A stretch of 7,703 bases of DNA from CBDTYW01 sp965364735. GTDB taxonomy: Bacteria; Actinomycetota; Nitriliruptoria; Nitriliruptorales; Nitriliruptoraceae. The stretch covers positions 1 to 7,703 of the forward strand of contig CBDTYW010000182.1 of NCBI GenBank assembly GCA_965364735.1, written 5' to 3'. Of the stretch, positions 1 through 5,666 are shown piece by piece (within the stretch, counting starts at the first letter, position 1; the number at the start of each line of letters is the position of its first letter). The position numbers and the translations under genes were made by a program. Below the pieces are notes generated by a model. The model saw nothing but the letters and a program-made list of their open reading frames with translations. It was not told where the DNA came from and made no database searches.

Positions 1-777
1 GATCTCGGCCCCCGTGTCGAAGCTGCGGACCAGGAGCGCCATGCCGATGGTCGTGCCGACCGCGCTGGCGGCGAGGCCGCACAGGGATACGACCGTCGCG
101 CCGAGCACCTGCGCGGGGCTGGCGCCAGCGCTGTCGTACACGCGGCCGTCGGCCAGGAACGTCGTGACGTCGGTGGCCTCGAGCGTGCTGACCGCGACGT
201 CGACCCCGATGCCAATGTTCTGGGCCGCGATCTCGGTCGAGCCGCCCGTCCGGGCGAGCGCACCGATCGGGTCGAGGTCGAAGCCACCCATCACGGCCGA
301 CGGCTCCATGTCGCGGGCCCGCCAGAGCCGCTGCAGGAGCACCGCGGCCTCGACGCCGGCGTGGCCGGCTTCGAGGTGGATCGGCGCACCTTCGAGGAGC
401 ACGCCGTCGAGCGTCCGCTCGAGGTCCTCGACGCTGCGGACACGCACGCCACCCGGCGACGAGGGACCGTCGAGTCGCAGCACGATGCCGGTGACGCCGC
501 GCTCGAGGTCCGTGAGGATCTGGGAGTTCGCGGTCGACGGGTCCGGGTGTTCGTGGGTCTGCAGGATCTGCCACGGCTCGGCGCCGCGACCGGCGGGGAC
601 GTTGACGGCCGTCGCGTCCTCAGCCCGGTACAGCGGACCGCGGACGACCCCGTCGTGGTCGACGAGGTCCAGCTTCGCGATCGGCTTGCCCTTGAGCACG
701 CCCTCGACGGCCTCGACCCACGCTTCTCGCGGTGGCGTCGTGAAGCCGTCGGCGAGCGGGATGATCTGGTCCGTCAC
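1..777 (-). CDS. mutA: Methylmalonyl-CoA mutase small (beta) subunit, N-terminal 259 residues, cut by window edge
   Basis: The small subunit of the adenosylcobalamin-dependent methylmalonyl-CoA mutase pairs with the catalytic MutB subunit, which interconverts succinyl-CoA and (R)-methylmalonyl-CoA in cytoplasmic propionate metabolism. The visible N-terminal part has the family pattern: an opening helix (FTTPPREAWVEAVEGVLKGKP, about residues 12-32), then a Leu-Tyr 'PLY' strand near 48-50, then PWQILQTHEHPDP at 68-80 with the following A-N-x-Q-x-L-x-D-L-E-x-G at 83-94, and a GGFDLDPIGALARTGG stretch in the second half. The start is GTG at 777, chosen because AGGAG lies 7 nt upstream (785-789) and the family sequence begins there. 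The gene runs off the left edge without a stop. It is the fifth leftward gene in a row, but a 63-nt gap containing hairpins separates it from the coupled operon upstream, so it may have its own promoter. The MutA rather than MutB assignment rests on remembered family resemblance. Confidence 0.85.
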   Translation of the reverse strand, partial: MTDQIIPLADGFTTPPREAWVEAVEGVLKGKPIAKLDLVDHDGVVRGPLYRAEDATAVNVPAGRGAEPWQILQTHEHPDPSTANSQILTDLERGVTGIVLRLDGPSSPGGVRVRSVEDLERTLDGVLLEGAPIHLEAGHAGVEAAVLLQRLWRARDMEPSAVMGGFDLDPIGALARTGGSTEIAAQNIGIGVDVAVSTLEATDVTTFLADGRVYDSAGASPAQVLGATVVSLCGLAASAVGTTIGMALLVRSFDTGAEI

Positions 778-784
778 GTTCCGT

Positions 785-836
785 CTCCTGCCGGCGGACA
801 CCGCCGGGTCGAGCGCTGAGCGTAAAGGGAACCCGG
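785..836 (-). promoter_or_regulatory. mutA leader: ribosome binding site preceded by two competing hairpins and a possible -10 box
   Basis: Read on the minus strand, the 63-nt gap before mutA holds a perfect 7-bp stem (CCGGCGG, loop TGT, CCGCCGG; 807-791). The stem ends one nucleotide before the mutA Shine-Dalgarno AGGAG (789-785). A second 6-bp pairing is possible between CCGGGT (836-831) and ACCCGG (809-804). It uses bases of the first stem, so the two cannot form together. No T-run follows, so this is not a standard intrinsic terminator. TACGCT at 824-819 fits the actinobacterial TANNNT -10 pattern, but no convincing -35 stands at the right distance. The structures are seen directly; a regulatory role is inferred, and chance stems are common at this GC content. 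Confidence 0.35.
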
Positions 837-840
837 TGGG

Positions 841-903
841 TCAGGCGAGGCGGCACGCGAGGCAGGACTCGGGCCTGTTGGCCGCACAGCTCCGGCAGGT
901 CAT
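841..903 (-). CDS. Putative 20-residue Cys4 microprotein (two CxxC pairs)
   Basis: This short ORF encodes MTCRSCAANRPESCLACRLA. Cysteines at positions 3, 6, 14 and 17 give CX2C-X7-CX2C, the spacing of a minimal zinc-knuckle or metal-binding peptide. Its ATG overlaps the TGA of the flavoprotein gene as ATGA, exactly as at the two junctions upstream in the operon. GGAG (914-911) sits 7 nt before the ATG. Eighteen of the 19 codons after the start end in G or C; the exception is TGT. This matches real genes in the window and exceeds what noncoding sequence of similar GC would usually give. There is no leader, signal peptide or membrane segment. I do not recognise a family. It could be a metal-binding accessory to the oxidoreductase, a cysteine-rich leader peptide controlling mutA, or a chance ORF. 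Being so short, it rests on context more than on length. Confidence 0.5.
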   Translation of the reverse strand: MTCRSCAANRPESCLACRLA

Positions 904-2318
904 GCCGACGCTCCGTGCATCGCGGTCAGCGCGCCCGACGTGTGGGCGTCGGCGACGGCCAGGCCCTGCACGATCTGCTCGTTGAGCGAGTCCGCAGCGT
1001 GCACCGCACAGCCGGCGACGGGACGCACGGGCAGCCCGAGCTCCTGCCACTGGGACGAGGCTTCGAGGAAGCGGTTGCGGTTCGCGATCGTCGGGGCCGT
1101 GAACGCGAGCCCGGCGAAGGTCCCGGCCACATCGTGGGTCGCCCCCTCCCTCACCAGACCCATCCGGACAAGTGAATCGTGAGCGGTCATCGCCGCCTGC
1201 TTCTCCGAGATGCTGGTGCGCAGCTCCACGGTGAAGAGCACCCGGTCGGGTGCGCTGGCGGCGCCGCCGGTCGAGACACGGAACGCGTCGACGTCGTCGT
1301 CCACGACCATCACGCATCCCGGGTTGCGGTGGACGTCGGCGTCGGCGTACTCAAGCCAGGCGAGCACGACACCGACGCGGTCCGTGTCGTAGCTGAGGCC
1401 TGCGAGCGCGAACAGCTCACCCGCCGGGATGCCGAGCACCGGGTTCTGGGCGGTCACCAGAGCGTCATCGATGCGCAGCTCGGCGCGCCCGGCCGATGAC
1501 GTGATCTGCTGGATCGTGTCGTAGCGCCGGACGTTGGCGGAGGGGGCAGCCTCGAGTCGGTCGAGCAACGCGGTGACGGCGTCTCGGTCGCGCCAGTCGT
1601 GGAAGCGACGGTGGGTCGGTCGCCACGTTGCGGTACCGGTGGTCGCGACCTCGTGCAGGGTGCTCGGCCAGAAGACCGGCATCCACATCTTGCGGCGGAT
1701 CGGGGTGGGGACGTCGCGCGGACCCTCGTCGCGGAGCTTCCTGCAGACGTCGACGACGAACCGGCGATGGAAGGTCGGGCCATGGTTGGCGAGGGAGATG
1801 GACGCCAGGTCGACGTCCCACAGCAGCGGCGTCGTCGGGTCGTCAAGCAGGCCGGCCGGTCCGAGGTGGCGCACGATCTCGGCCGTCTCGCGTGCGATGG
1901 CCTCACGTTCCGAGCTCGTCAGGACCGGAGCGATCGCGGCCGCGTCCGTGGCGTAGTAGAGGTCCGGGACAAGCCGGCCCGATGCGAACATCTCGAGCGT
2001 GCCCAGGTCGTGCAGAGGCCCGCAGACATCCTCGAACCAGGTGTGCAGCATCCCGAGGTACTCGCGGTGATTCGCGACGTCGGGCGTGTAGTCGGCGAGC
2101 GGCGGAGCGCTCCGCGGGTGGTCGGCGTCGACGACGAGCTCCAGAACCCGGAAGCCCAGAGGGAGCTGCCGTCCGTCCCGTCGGATCGGGGCGAACCCTG
2201 CCCCCACGCCGCGGTTCGGGACGTAGGCGTCCACACGATGGCCGGCCGCTGCAGCCGCGTCCGCCGCGACGAGCGCGGCCACGCTGCCACCGACGGTCGT
2301 GAGTGGTGGGTTGGTCAT
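900..2318 (-). CDS. FAD/NAD(P)-binding oxidoreductase, flavin amine oxidase-like
   Basis: This is a 472-residue soluble protein with the layout of a Rossmann-type flavoprotein of the amine oxidase/phytoene desaturase kind. A beta-strand, glycine turn and long Ala-rich helix open the protein (TVGGSVAALVAADAAAAAG, about residues 8-26). An acidic-strand-like HRVDAYV follows, and then a GVGAGF turn at 37-42, where relatives have the second Gly-rich contact. The C-terminus (SLNEQIVQGLAVADAHTSGA, about 444-463) resembles the closing FAD-contact helix of these enzymes. The classic GxGxxG reads G10-G-S12-V-A-A15, so the second and third glycines are replaced. The substrate is unknown. The ATG at 2318 is preferred over an in-frame ATG 57 bp upstream because GAGGAG (2325-2330) lies 6 nt before it and it forms an ATGA overlap with the methyltransferase stop. 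Its own stop overlaps the start of the Cys4 ORF. In this context it could oxidise a sugar, an amine or a glycan-linked group, which is inference. Confidence 0.75.
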   Translation of the reverse strand: MTNPPLTTVGGSVAALVAADAAAAAGHRVDAYVPNRGVGAGFAPIRRDGRQLPLGFRVLELVVDADHPRSAPPLADYTPDVANHREYLGMLHTWFEDVCGPLHDLGTLEMFASGRLVPDLYYATDAAAIAPVLTSSEREAIARETAEIVRHLGPAGLLDDPTTPLLWDVDLASISLANHGPTFHRRFVVDVCRKLRDEGPRDVPTPIRRKMWMPVFWPSTLHEVATTGTATWRPTHRRFHDWRDRDAVTALLDRLEAAPSANVRRYDTIQQITSSAGRAELRIDDALVTAQNPVLGIPAGELFALAGLSYDTDRVGVVLAWLEYADADVHRNPGCVMVVDDDVDAFRVSTGGAASAPDRVLFTVELRTSISEKQAAMTAHDSLVRMGLVREGATHDVAGTFAGLAFTAPTIANRNRFLEASSQWQELGLPVRPVAGCAVHAADSLNEQIVQGLAVADAHTSGALTAMHGASA

Positions 2319-3046
2319 GTGGTGCTCCTCGCACTGGCGACCGTGGGGGTCATGACGAAGTGGTTCATCGCGCACCGCTCCGGCATGAGGTGGGCCGCGC
2401 GGATGAAGCCCTCCACGACGTCGGACGGCAGCTCAGCCATGGCCGCGTTGGGCAGCGGCTTCACCATGACGCCCTCGCGATGGAGGCAGGTCAACCCCGC
2501 GCGGCCGGCCAGGTCGAGGACGGTCGTCGCGTCGAGGTGCCCGACATGCCCGAGGCCGAGGCTGTTCTCGCTCAGCTCGTCCACGCGGCCGAGCACGCCC
2601 ATCTCCATCGCCACGAGCCGATGCAGCGAGTTGGGGTTGGGAACCGTGAGGTGCAGCAGTCCTCCGGCTCCGAGCCAGCCCGCGCAGCGAGCGAGCAGGG
2701 CGCCCGGGTCTGGCAGCTCGTGCAGCAGGTCGGAGACGATCGCGTGGTCGACGGGCGAGTCCACGCCCACGTCGAGCACGTCGCCTTCGATCCACGTCGT
2801 TCTGGGAAGCGCTCTGGCCCGGGCTCGTTGCAGGTACGCGTCGTAACGATCGACCGACGTGAACCGAGCACCCGTGTCGACGAGCAGTGACGTCATGAGG
2901 CCGGTGGCACAGCCCAGCTCGAGGACATGGTCACCCGAACGAAGCCACGGGCGGATCAGCCGTGCGGTCGCGTCGGTGTAGTGACGGTCGAAGTCCTGGT
3001 CCGGGTCGTATCGATCGACGTAGCTCGGAGTGGTCGGCATCGTCAT
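2315..3046 (-). CDS. Class I SAM-dependent methyltransferase
   Basis: This 243-residue cytosolic protein is predicted to transfer a methyl group from S-adenosylmethionine. Motif I is VLELGCATG at residues 41-49, and the acidic residue ending strand 2 is D66. A GDVLD loop lies at 88-92, motif II is VDHAIVSDLLHEL at 99-111, and WLGAGG followed by LHLTVPNPNS forms the motif III/strand 5 region. The later SLHRL...LGLGHVGH...KPLPNA stretch resembles methyltransferases I associate with surface-polysaccharide and modified-sugar clusters; that is recollection, not a search. The start is ATG at 3046 with GAGG (3057-3054) 7 nt upstream; an ATG two codons later is possible. The gene overlaps the acyltransferase stop and the flavoprotein start by ATGA on each side, so the three are probably translated in concert. 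Sugar O- or N-methylation fits the neighbourhood, but the acceptor cannot be read from the sequence. Confidence 0.85.
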   Translation of the reverse strand: MTMPTTPSYVDRYDPDQDFDRHYTDATARLIRPWLRSGDHVLELGCATGLMTSLLVDTGARFTSVDRYDAYLQRARARALPRTTWIEGDVLDVGVDSPVDHAIVSDLLHELPDPGALLARCAGWLGAGGLLHLTVPNPNSLHRLVAMEMGVLGRVDELSENSLGLGHVGHLDATTVLDLAGRAGLTCLHREGVMVKPLPNAAMAELPSDVVEGFIRAAHLMPERCAMNHFVMTPTVASARSTT

Positions 3047-3960
3047 GAGGCTGCCTCGTCGTCGAGCTCGAGCACCACGTCGAGCCGGTGGCCGACGACG
3101 CCGAGCACGCTCTCCTTGAAGTGCGCGAGCCCGAGGTTGGGACGTCCACGCTCATCGCTCGTGATGCCGAGGTCGAGGATGCGACTCCCTGCGCGCGCGT
3201 GTCGGGCGGTCAGCACTTCGGCGAGGACCGGCATCGGTGACCGCGGGAGGTCGTGGTTCGCGTCGCCCCATGCGACGAGCAGCACGACGCCGGGGGCTGT
3301 CCGGTAGGTGATCGCGGCAGCGACCGCTCCTCCGTCGTCGTTCAGCATGATCAGCTCGACGTCGTCCGGGAACGCATCACGGACCGCGAGGTAGCCCTCG
3401 ACGTCGACCCGCATCATCCGGCCGCGGGCAGCCTTGTTGCTCGCGACCACGTCGTGGCCACGTCGCCAGTCATCGTCTCCGCGTGCCACCTTCACGACGA
3501 GCCCGAGCTCGCGACCGCGTCTCAGCATGTTCCGCGACTTGCGCGGCAGTTCCGCGAGGTAGGTGTCCGGATCGGCGAGGCGCGGCTCGAGCACGACGTG
3601 GTGGTTCAGGTGCGACGTGACGATCTGGAACCCGTGGTCGAGGAGGGCCCATTCCACGAGCGTCGCGTCGCGTCCGTTGATCGCGGGTTCAGCACGGACG
3701 ATCACCCGGCGAGCCCCGGCGGCCGTCGCGCTGGAGACGATCTCGCCGACGAGCGCCTGCGCGGAAGCAGGCGACGAACGTTCGAGGACCACACCGCCGT
3801 AGGGAGCACGCTCGCCCAGCACCCACGCGTCATCGACGCACACGAGGCGGGCGGTGCCGACGTCAGGAGCCCGGACGTCACGACAGTCCCCGGCACCGAT
3901 CCCCGTGGTTGCGAGGTAGGCGGTCGAGGTGAAGATCGTCGCGGGCGGTGACGCGGACAG
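3043..3960 (-). CDS. GNAT-superfamily acyltransferase, FemAB/BioF2-like
   Basis: With the start chosen here the product is 305 residues, a usual size for FemAB/BioF2-like proteins. Family-like features include an N-terminal aromatic/hydrophobic segment (ATIFTSTAYLATTG, 7-20) and the linker LAELPRKSRNMLRRGRELGL (136-153), with its basic helix ahead of the acyl-CoA-binding GNAT domain. The beta-strand pair VELIMLNDDGGAVAAAITYR (201-220) follows, and the closing LDLGITS...GLAHFKESVLG (262-287) is typical of the C-terminal half. It probably moves an acyl (or aminoacyl) group onto an amine, and the aminosugar made by the divergent operon is the obvious candidate. The start is uncertain. A CTG at 3960 has an ideal AGGAGG (3972-3967) 6 nt upstream and begins close to the conserved region. 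The GTG at 4026 and ATG at 4078 lack a clear ribosome binding site and add Arg/Pro-rich sequence. It is the first gene of the leftward operon and overlaps the methyltransferase by ATGA. Confidence 0.75.
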   Translation of the reverse strand: MSASPPATIFTSTAYLATTGIGAGDCRDVRAPDVGTARLVCVDDAWVLGERAPYGGVVLERSSPASAQALVGEIVSSATAAGARRVIVRAEPAINGRDATLVEWALLDHGFQIVTSHLNHHVVLEPRLADPDTYLAELPRKSRNMLRRGRELGLVVKVARGDDDWRRGHDVVASNKAARGRMMRVDVEGYLAVRDAFPDDVELIMLNDDGGAVAAAITYRTAPGVVLLVAWGDANHDLPRSPMPVLAEVLTARHARAGSRILDLGITSDERGRPNLGLAHFKESVLGVVGHRLDVVLELDDEAAS

Positions 3961-4080
3961 CGGGGGCCTCCTGGGCGGGGGACCGTGGTTCCTGCCCCGT
4001 CGGCCGTGAGCGGCGGACCTAAGCACGCCGGAAGCCGTGTCGACAGGACCGGCGAACCCTCCTGCCCAGAGGAACATCTC
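3961..4080. promoter_or_regulatory. Divergent intergenic region between the two sugar operons
   Basis: These 120 bp separate the starts of two divergent operons and must hold both promoters if the chosen starts are right. Visible sites are AGGAGG on the minus strand (3972-3967), AGAGGA on the plus strand (4068-4073) and an 8-bp perfect palindrome, TGTCGACA, at 4038-4045, which could be an operator or chance. An imperfect inverted repeat lies at about 3973-3998 (GGGC/GCCC outside, GGACC/GGTTCC inside, with a bulge). I see no convincing -35/-10 pair for either direction. Shared control is expected from the layout but not shown. Confidence 0.45.
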
Positions 4081-4557
4081 GTGCATGCCAGCGACCAGCC
4101 CGCAAGCATCGTCGATCATCCGCGCGCGGAGCATGCCGATCCGCGCACGCGGTGTCGGCTGATCGAGCTTCCCCGCATCAACGACCAGCGGGGCAACCTG
4201 ACGTTCGTCGAGTCGAACCGCCATCTGCCGTTCGCCATGGAGCGCATCTACTACCTGTACGACGTCCCCGGTGGTGAGTCTCGGGGCGGCCACGCGCACC
4301 GACGCATGCATCAGGTCCTGATCGCAGCGGCGGGCTCGCTCAGCGTCGTCGTCGACGACGGCACCACCCGAGAACGCTTCCACCTGAACCGCTCGTACTA
4401 CGGGCTCTACATCCCGCCGATGCACTGGCGATCGCTGGAGGACTTCTCGTCCGGGTCCGTCTGTCTCGCGCTGGTCTCCACGATGTACGACGAGTCGGAC
4501 TACATCCGCGACTTCGGGCAGTACATGCTGGAGTCGAGCGAGGCGGCGGCGGCGTGA
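4081..4557 (+). CDS. fdtA: dTDP-4-keto-6-deoxyglucose 3,4-ketoisomerase, FdtA/QdtA type (cupin)
   Basis: Enzymes of this family move the keto group of dTDP-4-keto-6-deoxy-D-glucose from C4 to C3, making the substrate for a 3-aminotransferase. The 158-residue product is a single cupin domain. It has the INDQRGNLTFVE opening at 34-44, then RGGHAHRRMHQVLIAAAGS at 68-86, then VVVDDG at 89-94. The closing strands are PPMHWRSLEDFSSGSVCLALVS and YDESDYIRDF. H71 and H73 match the HxH pair known to be catalytic in characterised FdtA. The GTG at 4081 is preferred over an in-frame ATG at 3985 because AGAGGA lies 7 nt upstream (4068-4073) and the extra 32 residues look non-conserved. Whether the product is the galacto (FdtA) or gluco (QdtA) 3-ketosugar cannot be decided by eye. 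The stop overlaps the start of the aminotransferase as GTGA, and the pair are standard partners. Confidence 0.88.
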   Translation: MHASDQPASIVDHPRAEHADPRTRCRLIELPRINDQRGNLTFVESNRHLPFAMERIYYLYDVPGGESRGGHAHRRMHQVLIAAAGSLSVVVDDGTTRERFHLNRSYYGLYIPPMHWRSLEDFSSGSVCLALVSTMYDESDYIRDFGQYMLESSEAAAA

Positions 4558-5666
4558 CGACCGTGCCCTTCCTCGACCTGCGTCCGGATTCGCTCCGGAT
4601 CACGGACGACCTCACCGCGGCCGTGCGTCGCGTCGTGCTCAGCGGCCGGTACCTGCTCGGGCCCGAGACGGAGGCGTTCGAGCGGGAATGGGCCGCCGCA
4701 TGCGGAGCCGAGCACGCCGTCACCGTCGGCTCCGGCCTGGCCGCCCTCGTGCTGTCCCTGCGTGCCCACGGCATCGGGCCAGGTGACGACGTGCTGGTTC
4801 CCTCGTTCACGTTCCAGGCGACCTGGACGGCCGTCGAGGAGGTCGGCGCGCGCGTCATCCCGGTCGAGGCCGACCCCGACACCGGGCTCGTCGGCGCGGA
4901 CGCGTGGGACGCCGCGCTGACGCCGCGGACCACGGCAGTCATCCCCGTGCACCTGTACGGCGCCCCCGCAGACCCCGTCAGCACGCAGGCGTTCGCCCAG
5001 CGTCACGGGCTCCTCATGCTCCAGGATGCAGCCCAGGCGCACGGTGCCCGCTGGGACGGCCGCTCGATCGGGGCGTTCGGTGATGCCGCATGGTCGTTCT
5101 ACCCGGGGAAGAACCTCGGGGCGCTCGGCGACGGCGGGGCGATCACGACCGACGACCCAGCGCTCGCCGCGAAGCTGCGACGCCTGCGCAACTACGGCTC
5201 AGAACGCAAGTACCACCACGTCGAGCACGGAACCAACAGCCGGCTCGACGAGGTCCGCGCTGCCGGTCTCCGGGTTCGCCTGAGCCGGCTCGAACGGGAC
5301 AACAGCCATCGACGCCAGATCGCCGCCCGGTACGACGCGGCCTTCCACGACCACCCCGCTGCGACCCCGCTGACCACGGACACCCTGACCCTCCATGCGC
5401 GCCACCTCTACGTGGTGCGCGCGACGGACCGACCGACGCTCATGGCCGACCTGGCCTCCCAAGGGATCGAAACCCTCATCCACTACCCCATCGCTCCGCA
5501 CCAGCAGCCGACGGCACGAGGTCGCTGGACCGACGCTGACCTCCCGGTCGCTGCGACGCTCGCAGGACAGGTGCTCAGCCTCCCCATCGGACCGCATCTG
5601 ACCGACGAGCACATCGACCACGTCGTGACGTCCGTGACGAGGACGACGGGAGCTGCCCATGTCTGA
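4554..5666 (+). CDS. fdtB: PLP-dependent sugar 3-aminotransferase, DegT/DnrJ/EryC1/StrS family (FdtB type)
   Basis: A 370-residue fold-type I PLP enzyme, full length for the family. It would use an amino donor, usually glutamate, to convert the FdtA product to dTDP-3-amino-3,6-dideoxyhexose. Family landmarks are VPFLDL at 4-9, SGRYLLGPETEAFEREWA at 30-47, the phosphate-contact VGSGLAAL at 58-65, PSFTFQATWTAV at 83-94 and PVHLYG at 131-136. QDAAQAHGA (157-165) holds D158, which should pair with the PLP ring nitrogen. In FYPGKNLGALGDGGAI (182-197), K186 is the Schiff-base lysine, and NSRLDEVRAAGLRVRL follows at 228-243. Position 157 is Gln where Glu is common. The start is GTG at 4554, overlapping the fdtA stop as GTGA; a GTG three codons later is an alternative. 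The 3' end overlaps the glycosyltransferase by 8 bp. The FYPGKNLGALG signature is what I recall of FdtB/QdtB; other 3- or 4-aminotransferases of the family are possible. Confidence 0.9.
   Translation: MTTVPFLDLRPDSLRITDDLTAAVRRVVLSGRYLLGPETEAFEREWAAACGAEHAVTVGSGLAALVLSLRAHGIGPGDDVLVPSFTFQATWTAVEEVGARVIPVEADPDTGLVGADAWDAALTPRTTAVIPVHLYGAPADPVSTQAFAQRHGLLMLQDAAQAHGARWDGRSIGAFGDAAWSFYPGKNLGALGDGGAITTDDPALAAKLRRLRNYGSERKYHHVEHGTNSRLDEVRAAGLRVRLSRLERDNSHRRQIAARYDAAFHDHPAATPLTTDTLTLHARHLYVVRATDRPTLMADLASQGIETLIHYPIAPHQQPTARGRWTDADLPVAATLAGQVLSLPIGPHLTDEHIDHVVTSVTRTTGAAHV

Noticed and set aside
841..903. RiPP precursor peptide modified by the neighbouring enzymes
   Set aside because: At 20 residues there is no room for a leader and core, and no cyclase, LanM-type, radical SAM or peptidase/exporter gene is visible. 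The metal-binding or leader-peptide readings fit better.
14..985. Long plus-strand open frame (323 codons) opposite the mutase gene
   Set aside because: Its translation is Ser/Arg/Thr/Pro-rich low complexity with no domain pattern, while the opposite strand reads as a clear MutA. It is a by-product of high GC at third positions.
900..2318. Identification of the flavoprotein as UDP-galactopyranose mutase
   Set aside because: At 472 residues it is longer than typical members, and I cannot find the usual Tyr-rich C-terminal signature of that family, so only the general fold class is claimed.
1599..2846. 415-codon plus-strand open frame antisense to the flavoprotein and methyltransferase genes
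   Set aside because: It crosses the boundary of two well-supported minus-strand genes and its product is Arg/Val-rich with no recognisable motif.
4335..4365. Palindromic GTC/GAC-rich run inside fdtA
   Set aside because: It encodes the conserved VVVDDG strand of the cupin; the palindrome follows from Val GTC and Asp GAC codon choice.
3961..4425. Extension of the acyltransferase to an ATG at 4425 (460 codons)
   Set aside because: It would run antisense through most of fdtA, and the added sequence has no acyltransferase character or conserved pattern.
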